A DNA stretch of 28,777 nucleotides, taken from Pyropia haitanensis (taxonomy: Eukaryota > Rhodophyta > Bangiophyceae > Bangiales > Bangiaceae). The position numbers and the translations under genes were made by a program. How positions within the stretch are numbered: the first letter of the stretch is position 1; every line of letters begins with the position of its first letter. Location of the stretch: the NCBI GenBank assembly GCA_008729055.1, contig SDUX01000120.1, positions 1 to 28,777 on the forward strand. Direction: 5' to 3'. Below, piece after piece: positions 16,943-26,078 of this stretch. The notes beneath the pieces were generated by a model. It searched no databases, was not told where the DNA came from, and saw only the letters and a program-made list of their open reading frames with translations.

Positions 16943-17695
16943 ATGTCCGCTTTCTCCGAAGCCCCCCTCCCGTTCCTGCTGGATGAGGCCAACGCGTCGA
17001 GCCCCATCCCGGTCGGCAAACAGCCATCATACATCAAGGACCACCGTCAACGTCTCCGTGCACGTTTCATGGCGGGTGGTGCAGCGCCCCTGCCAGACTA
17101 CGAACTGCTGGAACTGGTCCTTTTCCGTGCAATCCCGCGCCGCGACGTGAAACCTTTGGCGCGCGCGCTTATGGACCAGTTTGGTGACTTCAACCGTGTT
17201 GTCTCTGCCCCCGAAGCGCGGCTGCGCGACATTTCGGGGGTAGGAGACGCGGTGGTGGTCGAACTCAAGGTCGTTGAGGCCGCAGCGCAGCGCCTTGCAC
17301 GTGCAAAGGTCATCAAACAGCATGTTGTGTCCAGTTGGGACGCGCTCATCGACTACTGCCACACCACCATGGCGCACCGGGAGACAGAACAGTTTCGCGT
17401 TCTCTACCTTGACCGCAAGAACACCCTGATTGCCGATGAAGCACAGGGGGAGGGTACTGTCGACCATGTGCCGGTCTATCCACGCGAGGTTGCCAAACGC
17501 GCGCTGGAACTGAACGCTTCGGCGCTGATCCTGGTGCACAATCACCCTTCGGGCGACCCAACGCCGTCACGCGAGGACATTGATATGACCCATCAGATTG
17601 CTGCCGCCTGCGCAACACTCGGTGTCACGTTGCACGATCATCTCATCATCGGCAGGGCCACGGAACTGAGTTTCAAATCAGAAGGTTACATCTGA
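16943..17695 (+). CDS. radC: RadC family JAMM/MPN-domain protein
   Basis: A 250-residue member of the RadC family, whose biochemical role is unsettled (formerly linked with DNA repair, now seen as a JAB1/MPN-like metal-binding domain). The C-terminal domain carries the zinc motif: His199-Asn-His201-Pro, then Ser209-x2-Asp212 in HNHPSGDPTPSREDID. The N-terminal part has a helix-hairpin-helix-like segment ('LRDISGVGDAVVVELKVVEA', about 94-113). The length is slightly above the usual 220-230 because of an extra 25 or so N-terminal residues; the chosen ATG has only a weak ribosome site (GTGGGGC), so a later start is possible. The TTAA-rich sequence just upstream may bind CtrA. Confidence 0.92.
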   Translation: MSAFSEAPLPFLLDEANASSPIPVGKQPSYIKDHRQRLRARFMAGGAAPLPDYELLELVLFRAIPRRDVKPLARALMDQFGDFNRVVSAPEARLRDISGVGDAVVVELKVVEAAAQRLARAKVIKQHVVSSWDALIDYCHTTMAHRETEQFRVLYLDRKNTLIADEAQGEGTVDHVPVYPREVAKRALELNASALILVHNHPSGDPTPSREDIDMTHQIAAACATLGVTLHDHLIIGRATELSFKSEGYI

Positions 17696-17698
17696 CCG

Positions 17699-19258
17699 TC
17701 AGCGCACCCAGACCTCGACCCGCCGGTTCGCCTGCCGTCCCCAGCTGGTATCGTCACAGGCCATGGGCATCGCCTCGCCAAAGGCATCAACGCCCAGCGC
17801 GACCCGATCCAGATTGGCCGTCACCGCCGCTGCACCGACTGCGCGCAGGACCGCCTCTGCTCGGCGCAGGGCGATATCCCGGTTCGGTTTTGCGGACCCC
17901 TGCCCGTCGCTGAACCCCACGAACATCAACTGCCGCGCGTCGTATTGCCCCTGCTCCAGCGCACGGGCCAATTGTTGTACGTTTGAACGGGACTGCGCGT
18001 CCAACCGGATCGACCCCGTCTCGAAACGAAACGACGTTGTAAGCCGCGCCATCGGCGCGAGCGTTGTTGTCATCCGTTGCAATTCCTCCAGCGGAATCTC
18101 TCCGCCCGCAACTGTGATCGCATTGGCAAACCGATTGCCTTGCTGCTCAATCGGGATTTCCTCGGGCGCCTGATCGACAAACCCCGCGCGCCGGATCACG
18201 TTCTGTGCGCCGGGTCCCCGGGTGAACGCCAGAAATTCCCGCGCCACGCGGGGCAAACGGCGGGCAGGAAAGTACAGAAACATGGGCGCTGTCAGCGGAT
18301 AATCCTCGGTCTTGATCGTCCGCCGCGACGCATCCAGCGCAAATCCGCATGTCCCGCCCAGTGTCAACACGCGGGTATTGCGCCGCTCAGCATAGCTCGT
18401 GATGCCCAGCGCCAGCGTATCCTTTGCCACCGCATCTGCGATCTCTTCCGGCAAGGCATGACGTATGGCACTTTCCGCGATGGACAAACTGGCCGGGTTC
18501 ATAACCTGATCTTCAATCGCCTGAGCCAGACCGCTCGCATCGGCAGGTAAATGCAGATCTATGGGCGCATCCGGACCACCCAGGTCCTGCCAGTTGGTCA
18601 CCTCTCCGGCAAAAACCTGCGCCAGCGTCAGCGGAGAGATGCTCTTGACCGGATTGCCCGCAGCAACCACCGGCACCACGGCATCAAGCGCCAGCACGCG
18701 GCTGCGGTTGGGGCCGGTCAAATCACCCATGCCCGCATCTCTGGCCAGCGTGCGTTCTTCGGCACGTATCTCGCGCAGCGCCATGACGATGTCGGCCTCA
18801 TCGGCCAGCAGATCGGCAAACCCTTCGTCTGTATTACTCGCCCGAAAACCGAACCGCGCAGCCAGCTTGCCGGTATCATTGCGCGTCAGCAGAAGCGTGA
18901 ACCGTGTCGGGTCTGCATCCTCGCGCGTCACTGTGTACCCATGGCGCTGCGCATAGGCGTTGATCAAGGCGGGCATCAGCACGGCACCCATGGTGGCCGA
19001 GCCAGACATCTCTATTTCAGCCACGAAATCCTGAAGGTTGGGGCATCCCGGACCAATGCAAGACACGCCCGAGCCATCGACCGTCAGCTCCCCGAACTCG
19101 GTCTCAACACGGTAGAATTCGCCATCAAAGCCCAGCAATGTACCGCTCAACTCTACCTTGCCATCACGCGAGCTTAGCGTGACGTCCTGCGCGGCTGCAA
19201 AACCGGCGGAAAACAGAAAAAGTGCGGCGAAGACCGCCGCACGTTTCAAGCTGAGCAT
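17699..19258 (-). CDS. Periplasmic PstS-like / OmpA C-terminal fusion protein
   Basis: A 519-residue exported protein with three parts. Residues 1-23 form a signal peptide ending ...GFAAA-QD. Residues of about 75-360 resemble the phosphate-type solute-binding fold (PBP-like family): 'FVAEIEMSGSATMGAVLMPA', 'ADIVMALREIRAEE', 'ISPLTLAQVFAGEVTNWQDL' and 'GFALDASRRTIKTEDYPLTA' are characteristic. Residues of about 405-519 are an OmpA-type peptidoglycan-binding domain ('FRFETGSIRLDAQSRSNVQQ', 'FVGFSDGQGSAKPNRDIALR', 'GRQANRRVEVWVR'). Cysteines at about 67 and 71 in 'SCIGPGCP' may form a disulfide. It probably tethers a ligand-binding module to the cell wall. It follows the anchored protein gene by 18 bases, with GAGG before its ATG. 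Confidence 0.82.
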   Translation of the reverse strand: MLSLKRAAVFAALFLFSAGFAAAQDVTLSSRDGKVELSGTLLGFDGEFYRVETEFGELTVDGSGVSCIGPGCPNLQDFVAEIEMSGSATMGAVLMPALINAYAQRHGYTVTREDADPTRFTLLLTRNDTGKLAARFGFRASNTDEGFADLLADEADIVMALREIRAEERTLARDAGMGDLTGPNRSRVLALDAVVPVVAAGNPVKSISPLTLAQVFAGEVTNWQDLGGPDAPIDLHLPADASGLAQAIEDQVMNPASLSIAESAIRHALPEEIADAVAKDTLALGITSYAERRNTRVLTLGGTCGFALDASRRTIKTEDYPLTAPMFLYFPARRLPRVAREFLAFTRGPGAQNVIRRAGFVDQAPEEIPIEQQGNRFANAITVAGGEIPLEELQRMTTTLAPMARLTTSFRFETGSIRLDAQSRSNVQQLARALEQGQYDARQLMFVGFSDGQGSAKPNRDIALRRAEAVLRAVGAAAVTANLDRVALGVDAFGEAMPMACDDTSWGRQANRRVEVWVR

Positions 19259-19276
19259 GTGACCTCAAAGGCTGCG

Positions 19277-20275
19277 TTAGTTCGCAGCGACTTTCAGGTC
19301 TTGCAGCAGATTATTCAACACCAGAAAGCTGCCTTTGGCTTCGCAATCTGGCACCGGCAGTGTCAGGTTTTGAGTTTTGATCATGCCGTCGGTTTGGATT
19401 TCGAGAGACTGTGCCTCGATCTCAAGTCCGCAATTGGCGTCGGTCACTTCGGTTTCAACCGACAGCGCGATGCTGCCGTCACGCGCGCTGTTCACTTTGG
19501 AAAAGCTATAAACTTCCGCCAGCAGGGGTTCAGCGGCATCGACGTCGCCGTGGCGCGTTACCATGCCATGTTCTCCTGCCACAGCAGCGGCAATCTCGCC
19601 GGGCGCACCGTCCCAGATGTGGCCGTCACTGCCGTAGTCCGCGCCAAACTCGCGCGCGTGGATTTGAAAACCGGTGTTGCCCTTCCACTGCAGAACGGCA
19701 CGATCAAAGTCTTCAAGTTCTTCAACCGTGGTCTGAGCCACCGCACCTTCGCCGTTGGCAAAAGCCAGGATAAAGACCGATTCAATCGAAAGTGCAGGCA
19801 CACGGATGTTCAAAGTGCCTTCGGCAGATGTAGTCTCGGTAAAGATCATACCGTTGTGGTGGACCGTGATGCGCTCGTTGGGGAGGCAGGTTGCTTCCAT
19901 GGTCAATTCCACCATCGCAGCCGCAACAGGGCGCGCGTCGGCGACGATATCACAAGCAGGGGCGACTGTTGTTTCGGGCACGGTCGGCTCTTCAAGCACG
20001 CTGCCGGGCACTGACGCTGTCGTCACCTCTGCGTCCGTCGCAGGTAGGGAGATGCCATTGTCGAACTCCGCCGAGGTCAGCGTGATCTCTTGCACATCCA
20101 GCAATGCGTTCTTGGCACCAGCACCTTCAAGCACGGGCATTTCTGATGCCGGTATATGATCGACGTTATCGCCGTAATGTACTTGAGCCGTCTCCGACTT
20201 TTGCATCACGAACCCGATGCCAATCGCACATCCCAATGTGCCGACGGCAGTCAGTATCTCTTTGCGGCCCAACAT
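19277..20275 (-). CDS. Hypothetical membrane-anchored periplasmic protein downstream of secA
   Basis: A 332-residue protein of no family I can name. A single hydrophobic N-terminal segment ('AVGTLGCAIGIGFVM', about 10-24) after a short basic start suggests a signal anchor, with the rest in the periplasm. A low-complexity Thr/Pro/Val/Glu linker (about 83-110, 'PGSVLEEPTVPETTVAP') precedes a beta-rich region with 'ERITVHHNGMIFTETTSAEG' and a distal domain ending 'CEAKGSFLVLNNLLQDLKV'. Four cysteines in the exported part may form disulfides. AGGGAACAGGAT precedes the ATG. It lies 104 bases after secA and 18 before the PstS/OmpA fusion gene, so an envelope role alongside those is plausible. I have a recollection that homologues sit beside secA in roseobacters. 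Confidence 0.65.
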   Translation of the reverse strand: MLGRKEILTAVGTLGCAIGIGFVMQKSETAQVHYGDNVDHIPASEMPVLEGAGAKNALLDVQEITLTSAEFDNGISLPATDAEVTTASVPGSVLEEPTVPETTVAPACDIVADARPVAAAMVELTMEATCLPNERITVHHNGMIFTETTSAEGTLNIRVPALSIESVFILAFANGEGAVAQTTVEELEDFDRAVLQWKGNTGFQIHAREFGADYGSDGHIWDGAPGEIAAAVAGEHGMVTRHGDVDAAEPLLAEVYSFSKVNSARDGSIALSVETEVTDANCGLEIEAQSLEIQTDGMIKTQNLTLPVPDCEAKGSFLVLNNLLQDLKVAAN

Positions 20276-20379
20276 ATCCTGTTCCCTTCAAACGGAATCG
20301 TTCAGGACCTGTCTGACCCAAGATCAGGGCGCGGGTATGACGCCTATTTGGGCATAACTGGGCAAAAGGGGGGCAGGCT

Positions 20380-23085
20380 TTACGCCAGCCGCCCGTGGCA
20401 ATGCTTGAACTTTTTTCCCGATCCGCAAGGACACATTTCGTTCCGTCCGGGGTTGCCCCAGGTGGATGGATCGTCTTCGACAAAGCCGTCAGAGGGTTCG
20501 GCGGTCGGCCCACCAGCAACCTGTTCCGGCGTTTTCGTCGCCGCAGCAACCGCCGCAGCTTGCTGCGCGCGCAACTCTTCGATCATCGCAGCGCGCTCTT
20601 CTTCTGTCATCGGCTGAATCTGTCCCAGCTTTTGGGTTACGTCCTGCCGCAGGCTGTCCAGCATCGCTTCAAAAAGCTGGAAGGACTCGTTTTTGTATTC
20701 GTTCAGCGGATCGCGCTGCGCATAGCCGCGGAAGCCTACGACAGAACGCAGGTGTTCCAGCGTCATCAGGTGCTCGCGCCATTTGCTATCAATGGCTTGC
20801 AGCAACATCTGCTTTTCGATGTTGCGCATGTTCTCGTCACCAAAGAGCTGGGCCTTGTCCTCCATCATCTTGTCGGTGGCCTCGATCATGCGGTCACGGA
20901 TGATCTCATCATCCACGCCCTCTTCCTCACACCACTCCACAATGGGCAGCTTGATGTTCAGCTGCTCAATGACCGCGTCATTGAACCCTTCGGTGTCCCA
21001 CTGGTCGGCGTAGGTCTTGGGCGGCATGTAGGTGTCGATCAGATCGTCAATGACCTGATGGCGCATGTCCGTCGTGATCTCGGACAGATCATCGGCTTCC
21101 ATGATGTCGCGGCGCTGGCCAAAGATGACTTTACGCTGCTCATTCATGACGTCGTCGAACTTCAAAAGCTGTTTGCGGATGTCAAAATTGCGCCCTTCGA
21201 CCTTGGCCTGCGCCCGTTCGAGCGACTTGTTCACCCAAGGGTGCACAATCGCTTCGCCTTCTTTCAGGCCCAATGTCGTCAGCACTTTCTCCAGCCGCTC
21301 GGACCCGAAAATGCGCATCAGATCGTCTTCCAGGGACAGGAAAAATGACGTGCGCCCCGGATCACCCTGACGGCCGGATCGCCCGCGCAGCTGGTTGTCG
21401 ATCCGGCGACTCTCGTGGCGTTCGGACGCAAGCACGTAGAGGCCACCAGCCTCCAGCACCTTCTGCTTTTCCTCGGCGTGCTCGGCTTCAATACGGGCAC
21501 GCACCTCATTGGGGTCAGCCTCGGGATCAGCGGTGATCGCTTCAAGCACCTTCATCTCGACGTTACCGCCCAGCTGAATGTCCGTGCCGCGACCGGCCAT
21601 GTTGGTGGCGATAGTTACCGCCCCAAGCTTGCCCGCATCCGCAATAATCTGTGCTTCCTGCTCGTGCTGACGCGCGTTCAGAACGTTGTGCTTGATGCCT
21701 TCGGCAGTCAGCAGCTGGCTCAGCTGCTCCGATTTCTCAATCGACGTGGTGCCGATCAGGCAAGGCTGCCCACGCTCATGGGCTTCCTTCGCCTTTTCAA
21801 TCATGGCTTTGTATTTCTCGCCGACGGTCCGATAGACCGCGTCGTCTTCGTCAACCCGGGCAATTGGCAGGTTGGTGGGTACTTCCACGACGCCCAGACC
21901 GTAAATCTCGCCAAACTCCTCGGCCTCGGTCAGCGCAGTGCCGGTCATACCGGCAAGCTTGTCGTAGAGGCGGAAGTAGTTCTGGAAGGTCACGGAGGCC
22001 AGCGTGACGTTCTCCGGCATGATGGAACAGCCTTCCTTGGCCTCAATCGCCTGATGCAAACCATCGGACAGGCGGCGGCCTTGCATCATGCGGCCTGTGA
22101 ATTCATCGATCAGCATGATCTCGCCATCACGCACGATGTAATCCTTGTCCTTCATGAACAGCTTGTGCGCGCGCAGGCCCTGATTGACGTGGTGCACAAT
22201 GGTCGTGCTTTCCGGGTCATAGAGGGACTGACCCTCTTCCATCAGACCGTTCTTTTGCAAAAGCTCTTCAAGGAATTCGTTGCCGTCATCGGTGAAGGTG
22301 ACGTTTCGGGTCTTCTCGTCCAGCTCGTAATGCTCTTCCTGCAATTCAGGGATCAGCGTGTTGATCGCGACATACAGCTCTGAACGGTCTTGTGCAGGAC
22401 CCGAGATGATCAGCGGCGTGCGCGCCTCGTCAATCAGGATGCTGTCAACCTCATCCACAATGGCAAAGTAGTGGTGCTTTTGCAGGATTTCATCGAGGTT
22501 CGACTTCATATTGTCGCGCAGATAGTCAAAGCCCAGCTCGTTATTCGTCGCATACGTGATGTCGCAGGAATAGGCCTGGTGCTTTTCCTCATTGGTCATG
22601 CCGGAAATGGCAGCGCCGGTGGTCAACCCGAGAGCACCAAAAACCTTACCCATCCAATCCGCATCCCGCTGAACGAGGTATTCGTTCACGGTCACGATGT
22701 GCACGCCCTTGCCCGGCAGTGCGTTGAGATAGGCCGCGAGAGCCGCCGTAAGTGTTTTACCTTCACCGGTCTTTTGCTCGGAAATGTTGCCTTGATGCAG
22801 GAAGATGGCCGCCATCATTTGCGTATCAAAGGCGCGCAGGCCCAGCGTGCGGCGCGCCGCTTCGCGGCAATTGGCAAAGGCTTCGGGAAGCAGGTCGTCC
22901 AGGCTTCCCCCGTCCATGGCGCGTTTGGCCAGCTCTTCGGTCTTGTCCTTGAGCCCCTCGTCGCTGAGTTTTTCAAAGTCGGGCTCAAGCGCGTTGATCT
23001 TTTCCACCAGCGGGCGCACGGCCTTGATCTTGCGATCATTTGGCGTGCCAAAGACCTTTTTGGCGATTGTTCCAATACCCAGCAT
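20380..23085 (-). CDS. secA: Preprotein translocase ATPase SecA
   Basis: The motor that drives unfolded preproteins through SecYEG into the periplasm. The 901-residue length is normal. Walker A is QKTGEGKT (104-111), Walker B region '[15 protein letters not shown]' (209-223), '[14 protein letters not shown]' and '[20 protein letters not shown]' are the second-motor helicase motifs, and the C-terminal zinc finger [13 protein letters not shown] (Cys885, Cys887, Cys896, His897), which binds SecB and lipids, is intact. GGAG lies before the ATG. A promoter-like TTGACA element lies about 110 bases upstream. The gene is divergent from the parvulin foldase gene, whose product acts on newly exported proteins. 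Confidence 0.98.
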   Translation of the reverse strand: MLGIGTIAKKVFGTPNDRKIKAVRPLVEKINALEPDFEKLSDEGLKDKTEELAKRAMDGGSLDDLLPEAFANCREAARRTLGLRAFDTQMMAAIFLHQGNISEQKTGEGKTLTAALAAYLNALPGKGVHIVTVNEYLVQRDADWMGKVFGALGLTTGAAISGMTNEEKHQAYSCDITYATNNELGFDYLRDNMKSNLDEILQKHHYFAIVDEVDSILIDEARTPLIISGPAQDRSELYVAINTLIPELQEEHYELDEKTRNVTFTDDGNEFLEELLQKNGLMEEGQSLYDPESTTIVHHVNQGLRAHKLFMKDKDYIVRDGEIMLIDEFTGRMMQGRRLSDGLHQAIEAKEGCSIMPENVTLASVTFQNYFRLYDKLAGMTGTALTEAEEFGEIYGLGVVEVPTNLPIARVDEDDAVYRTVGEKYKAMIEKAKEAHERGQPCLIGTTSIEKSEQLSQLLTAEGIKHNVLNARQHEQEAQIIADAGKLGAVTIATNMAGRGTDIQLGGNVEMKVLEAITADPEADPNEVRARIEAEHAEEKQKVLEAGGLYVLASERHESRRIDNQLRGRSGRQGDPGRTSFFLSLEDDLMRIFGSERLEKVLTTLGLKEGEAIVHPWVNKSLERAQAKVEGRNFDIRKQLLKFDDVMNEQRKVIFGQRRDIMEADDLSEITTDMRHQVIDDLIDTYMPPKTYADQWDTEGFNDAVIEQLNIKLPIVEWCEEEGVDDEIIRDRMIEATDKMMEDKAQLFGDENMRNIEKQMLLQAIDSKWREHLMTLEHLRSVVGFRGYAQRDPLNEYKNESFQLFEAMLDSLRQDVTQKLGQIQPMTEEERAAMIEELRAQQAAAVAAATKTPEQVAGGPTAEPSDGFVEDDPSTWGNPGRNEMCPCGSGKKFKHCHGRLA

Positions 23086-23193
23086 GCGTTCTCCAGCCGA
23101 CGTTGTGAATGTGCGCGCTCATCTGCTTGCCCAGCGCGGGTTCAACCCATAGATAGAAGGATGAACAAGGCCTTTGCGTGCGCCCTTTAGGGC

Positions 23194-23222
23194 GATGTAA
23201 GGGCCGCACCAAACACTGTCAA
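23194..23222 (-). promoter_or_regulatory. Candidate secA promoter
   Basis: On the minus strand a perfect -35 box TTGACA (23222-23217) is followed after 17 bases by TACATC (23199-23194), about 110 bases before the secA ATG. The -10 overlaps the end of a perfect 14-bp palindrome CGCCCTTTAGGGCG (23181-23194), which could be an operator or the start of the transcript leader. Confidence 0.45.
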
Positions 23223-23261
23223 TGTAACAGCCCCGTCGCGGGCGACCAGGTAGGACATTCC

Positions 23262-24110
23262 ATGCAAAAACCCCTCACCATTCTTGGCGCAGCGGCTGTT
23301 GCGCTGACGCTGGCACTGCCCGTTGGCGCACAAGATGAGCCCGGCCTTGATACCGTCGTGGCCACCGTAAACGGCACCGATATCACTCTGGGGCATATGA
23401 TCGTCGCGCGTGCCAGCCTGCCAGAGCAGTACCAACAACTGCCGGACGAGGTGCTGTTTAAGGGCATCCTGGATCAGCTGGTGCAACAGACAGCTTTGGC
23501 TGACACCTTTGAGGGCGACCTGCCTCCACGCGCGGCACTGTCCATAGAAAACGAAACCCGGTCCATGACCGCGGGTGAGGTGATCAACAAGCATCTCTCT
23601 GAGCCCGTGGATGACGCGGCGGTCCAGGCGGCCTATGACGAGGAATACACCAACAAGGATCAAGGCGATGAGTACAACGCCTCCCACATCCTTGTGGAAT
23701 CCGAAGAAGAAGCCATCGCGATCAAAGAAGAGCTCGACAATGGAGCAGACTTTGCCGAGATCGCGCGTGAGAAGTCGACCGGCCCATCTGGACCCGGCGG
23801 TGGGTCACTGGGCTGGTTTGGCAAAGGGATGATGGTGCCGTCGTTCGAGGAAGCCGTTGTTGCCATGGAACCCGGCGCGGTTTCGGAACCGGTACAAACA
23901 CAGTTTGGCTGGCATGTGATCAAGCTGAATGAGACCCGCAAGACAGAAGCGCCAGCGCTTGAGACAGTGCGGGAAGAGCTGGAGATGCAGATCCGCCAGA
24001 CGCGCGTGCAGACCTACATCGAAGAGATCACCGAAGCAGCGGATGTGGATCGGACGGCCGGCGACGCGATTGATCCGAGCCTCATCAAGAACCTTGAGTG
24101 GTTGGAGTAA
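23262..24110 (+). CDS. Periplasmic parvulin-type peptidyl-prolyl cis-trans isomerase
   Basis: A 282-residue foldase that isomerises prolyl bonds of exported proteins, similar to PrsA/SurA-type parvulins. Signal peptide: MQKPLTILGAAAVALTLALP, cleavage probably after Ala23 (VGA-QD). After a SurA_N-like helical part comes the PpiC rotamase domain, about residues 138-230: 'YNASHILVESEEEA', 'FAEIAREKSTGPSGPGGGSL' and 'PVQTQFGWHVIKLNETR'. I chose the ATG at 23262 because AGGTAGGA precedes it and the signal peptide starts there; an in-frame reading from 23178 adds 28 non-family residues. Its stop overlaps the ribosome site of argJ. Confidence 0.93.
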   Translation: MQKPLTILGAAAVALTLALPVGAQDEPGLDTVVATVNGTDITLGHMIVARASLPEQYQQLPDEVLFKGILDQLVQQTALADTFEGDLPPRAALSIENETRSMTAGEVINKHLSEPVDDAAVQAAYDEEYTNKDQGDEYNASHILVESEEEAIAIKEELDNGADFAEIAREKSTGPSGPGGGSLGWFGKGMMVPSFEEAVVAMEPGAVSEPVQTQFGWHVIKLNETRKTEAPALETVREELEMQIRQTRVQTYIEEITEAADVDRTAGDAIDPSLIKNLEWLE

Positions 24111-24116
24111 CCTTCA

Positions 24117-25343
24117 TTGGGCCAGATTTCCAAGGTCTCCCCGCTGGCACCTGATCGTTTTCCATCTTTGCCGGTCATTGGCGGTGTCACCTTCGCCACT
24201 GCCGCTGCCGGGGTAAAGTATCAGGGCCGCACAGATGTGATGCTGGCGCGGCTGATCCCTGGCACCACGATTGCCGGGGTCTTTACCCGCTCCCAAACGC
24301 GGGCGGCGCCAGTGCTGGATTGTCAGACAAAGATTGACAAAGCCTCCGATGATGGCGCTGCTATTCTTGTGAACTCCGGCAATGCCAACGCTTTTACGGG
24401 CCGCAAGGGCGTCGAAGCCGTTGAGGCGATTACCGCAGCTGTGGCCCAGACCTGTGGCGTACCGCAATCCCGCGTCTTCACGTCCTCGACCGGCGTGATC
24501 GGGGAGCCGCTGCCCCATGACCGCGTGACGGCGACCATTTCCCAACTTGCTGAAAATCAGGACGCGGCGGCGATCGCTGCCGCAGCCAAGGCAATCATGA
24601 CCACAGACACCTTCCCCAAAGGAGCTTCTGCTGAGGTCGAGATTGACGGGAAGACCGTCAACATCGCCGGGATTGCCAAGGGTTCAGGCATGATTGCTCC
24701 TGATATGGCGACGATGTTGGTCTACATTTTCACCGATGCCATTGTGGAACAATCCGCACTGCAGTCGATGGTAGCCGAACATACCGAAACGACGTTCAAC
24801 GCCATCACTGTAGACAGCGATACGTCCACCTCGGACAGCCTGATACTCGCCGCCACCGGAGCCTCAGGTGTAGATGCGACAGAAAGTGCTGCTTTCAGGG
24901 ACGCTCTTCATGGTGTGATGCTGGACCTTGCACATCAGGTGGTCCGCGATGGTGAGGGCGCCACAAAGTTTGTCGAGATCACCATCACCGGCGCTGCCAC
25001 TGATTCAGATGCCAAGACACACGGCATGGCCATCGCAAACTCCCCTCTGATCAAGACCGCCATCGCTGGTGAGGATCCCAACTGGGGTCGTGTGGTGATG
25101 GCGATCGGCAAATCCGGAGCGGCGGCGGATCGTGACCATGTGTCGATACGATTTGGTGACGTAGAGGTGGCCAAGGACGGCTGGCGACATCCCGACTACT
25201 CCGAAGAAGACGCTGCCACCCATATGAAGGGCGAGCACATCCGCATCGGGGTGGACCTTGGCCTTGGAGATGGGCAGGCGACCGTTTGGACCTGCGATCT
25301 CACCCACGGCTACATCGAAATCAATGCGGATTATCGCTCGTGA
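24117..25343 (+). CDS. argJ: Bifunctional ornithine acetyltransferase / N-acetylglutamate synthase
   Basis: Recycles the acetyl group in arginine synthesis: it transfers acetyl from N-acetylornithine to glutamate and can also use acetyl-CoA. The 408-residue precursor self-cleaves before a Thr nucleophile; the site is visible as 'KGSGMIAPDMATML' with Thr199. 'ILVNSGNANAFTG' (83-95), 'SRVFTSSTGVIGEPLP' (118-133) and 'AGEDPNWGRVVMAIGKSG' are family signatures. The start is TTG at 24117, with GGAG placed nine bases upstream inside the end of the parvulin gene; no ATG is available, so translation is probably coupled. Its last codons overlap the start of mutT (GTGA). Confidence 0.96.
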   Translation: MGQISKVSPLAPDRFPSLPVIGGVTFATAAAGVKYQGRTDVMLARLIPGTTIAGVFTRSQTRAAPVLDCQTKIDKASDDGAAILVNSGNANAFTGRKGVEAVEAITAAVAQTCGVPQSRVFTSSTGVIGEPLPHDRVTATISQLAENQDAAAIAAAAKAIMTTDTFPKGASAEVEIDGKTVNIAGIAKGSGMIAPDMATMLVYIFTDAIVEQSALQSMVAEHTETTFNAITVDSDTSTSDSLILAATGASGVDATESAAFRDALHGVMLDLAHQVVRDGEGATKFVEITITGAATDSDAKTHGMAIANSPLIKTAIAGEDPNWGRVVMAIGKSGAAADRDHVSIRFGDVEVAKDGWRHPDYSEEDAATHMKGEHIRIGVDLGLGDGQATVWTCDLTHGYIEINADYRS

Positions 25344-25738
25344 AAACAGTTCTGGTGTCGGCGGTCGCATTGATCGACGTAGACGGCCGTGTCTTGCTCG
25401 CGCAGCGCCCGGAGGGGAAATCCATGGCAGGCCTCTGGGAGTTTCCCGGAGGCAAGGTTGAAGCAGGCGAAACGCCAGAAAAGGCTCTGATCCGCGAGCT
25501 AGAAGAGGAGTTGGGCATCAACACATGGGAATCCTGCCTGGCCCCCCTCACATTTGCGAGCCACAGTTACGAAGACTTTCACTTGCTGATGCCACTTTTT
25601 GCCTGCCGCAAGTGGGAGGGCACCCCTGTGTCTAGAGAGAATCAGGCGCTAAAATGGGTGCGCGCGCGGGATCTGCGCGACTATCCGATGCCAGCTGCGG
25701 ACATTCCGCTGATCCCGATCCTCCGCGACTGGCTCTGA
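25340..25738 (+). CDS. mutT: MutT-type Nudix hydrolase (8-oxo-dGTP diphosphatase)
   Basis: Hydrolyses oxidised nucleotide triphosphates such as 8-oxo-dGTP to keep them out of DNA. In 132 residues the Nudix box is exact: G-x5-E-x7-RE-L-x-EE-x-G-I in 'GGKVEAGETPEKALIRELEE' and the three residues after it, preceded by 'QRPEGKSMAGLWEFPG', the MutT substrate-pocket sequence. The start is GTG at 25340, overlapping the argJ TGA by four bases (GTGA); the in-frame reading from 25286 would lie inside argJ and is unlike MutT. The argJ-mutT order is common in Rhodobacteraceae as I recall it. Confidence 0.92.
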   Translation: MKTVLVSAVALIDVDGRVLLAQRPEGKSMAGLWEFPGGKVEAGETPEKALIRELEEELGINTWESCLAPLTFASHSYEDFHLLMPLFACRKWEGTPVSRENQALKWVRARDLRDYPMPAADIPLIPILRDWL

Positions 25739-25849
25739 GATTTCATTTCGCCCATTTTTTGGGTGATTTCCCGCCGACGCGGAAACAATGTGCTGGCCCA
25801 ATTCTCAATTGTTTATTATGTTATTAGTACTTCTTGGGGGATTGTGAAC

Positions 25850-25984
25850 ATGCTGCGTACAATTACGCTTGGATCTTGTGTGTCCGTTCAGGGCATCTTC
25901 GTGAAAGAACTGGCAGATGGCCGCGTTGCCGTGAAGGTTGACGACACGGTGTACGAAGGCAAACCGGTTATTCGCAAAAACTAA
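25850..25984 (+). CDS. Small conserved-looking protein, 44 residues
   Basis: A 44-residue protein starting MLRTITLGSCVSVQGIFVKE and ending in KPVIRKN, with a predicted small beta-barrel-like alternation (VSVQGIFV / GRVAVKVDDTVYEGKPV). The ATG at 25850 is preceded by GGGGGA at good spacing. The 110 bases upstream include an AT-rich stretch (TTGTTTATTATGTTATTAG, 25809-25827), unusual for this genome and likely to hold its own promoter. A strong terminator follows 48 bases after the stop, so it is probably a single-gene transcript. I have a weak recollection of similar short roseobacter proteins but can name no function. Confidence 0.65.
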   Translation: MLRTITLGSCVSVQGIFVKELADGRVAVKVDDTVYEGKPVIRKN

Positions 25985-26026
25985 GGCCTTCTTGGCCAAA
26001 GCACCTTAGCCAACAGGCGCTTGACG

Positions 26027-26064
26027 AAAAAAGGGGCTGCAGAATTGCAGCCCCTTTTTCTTTT
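26027..26064. terminator. Strong bidirectional rho-independent terminator
   Basis: A6 (26027-26032), then the perfect 8-bp stem GGGGCTGC / GCAGCCCC around the loop AGAATT, then TTTTTCTTTT (26055-26064). The flanking A-run and T-run make it work in both directions. It separates the 44-residue protein gene (plus) from infB (minus, stop at 26079). Confidence 0.92.
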
Positions 26065-26078
26065 GTATTCTTCGCCGG

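Noticed and set aside
19259..20014. Plus-strand ORF of 251 codons opposite the anchored protein gene
   Set aside because: The minus strand has a signal anchor, a good ribosome site and operon spacing; the plus reading looks like an antisense shadow.
21415..22383. Plus-strand ORFs within secA
   Set aside because: They are antisense to highly conserved SecA sequence, with no independent support.
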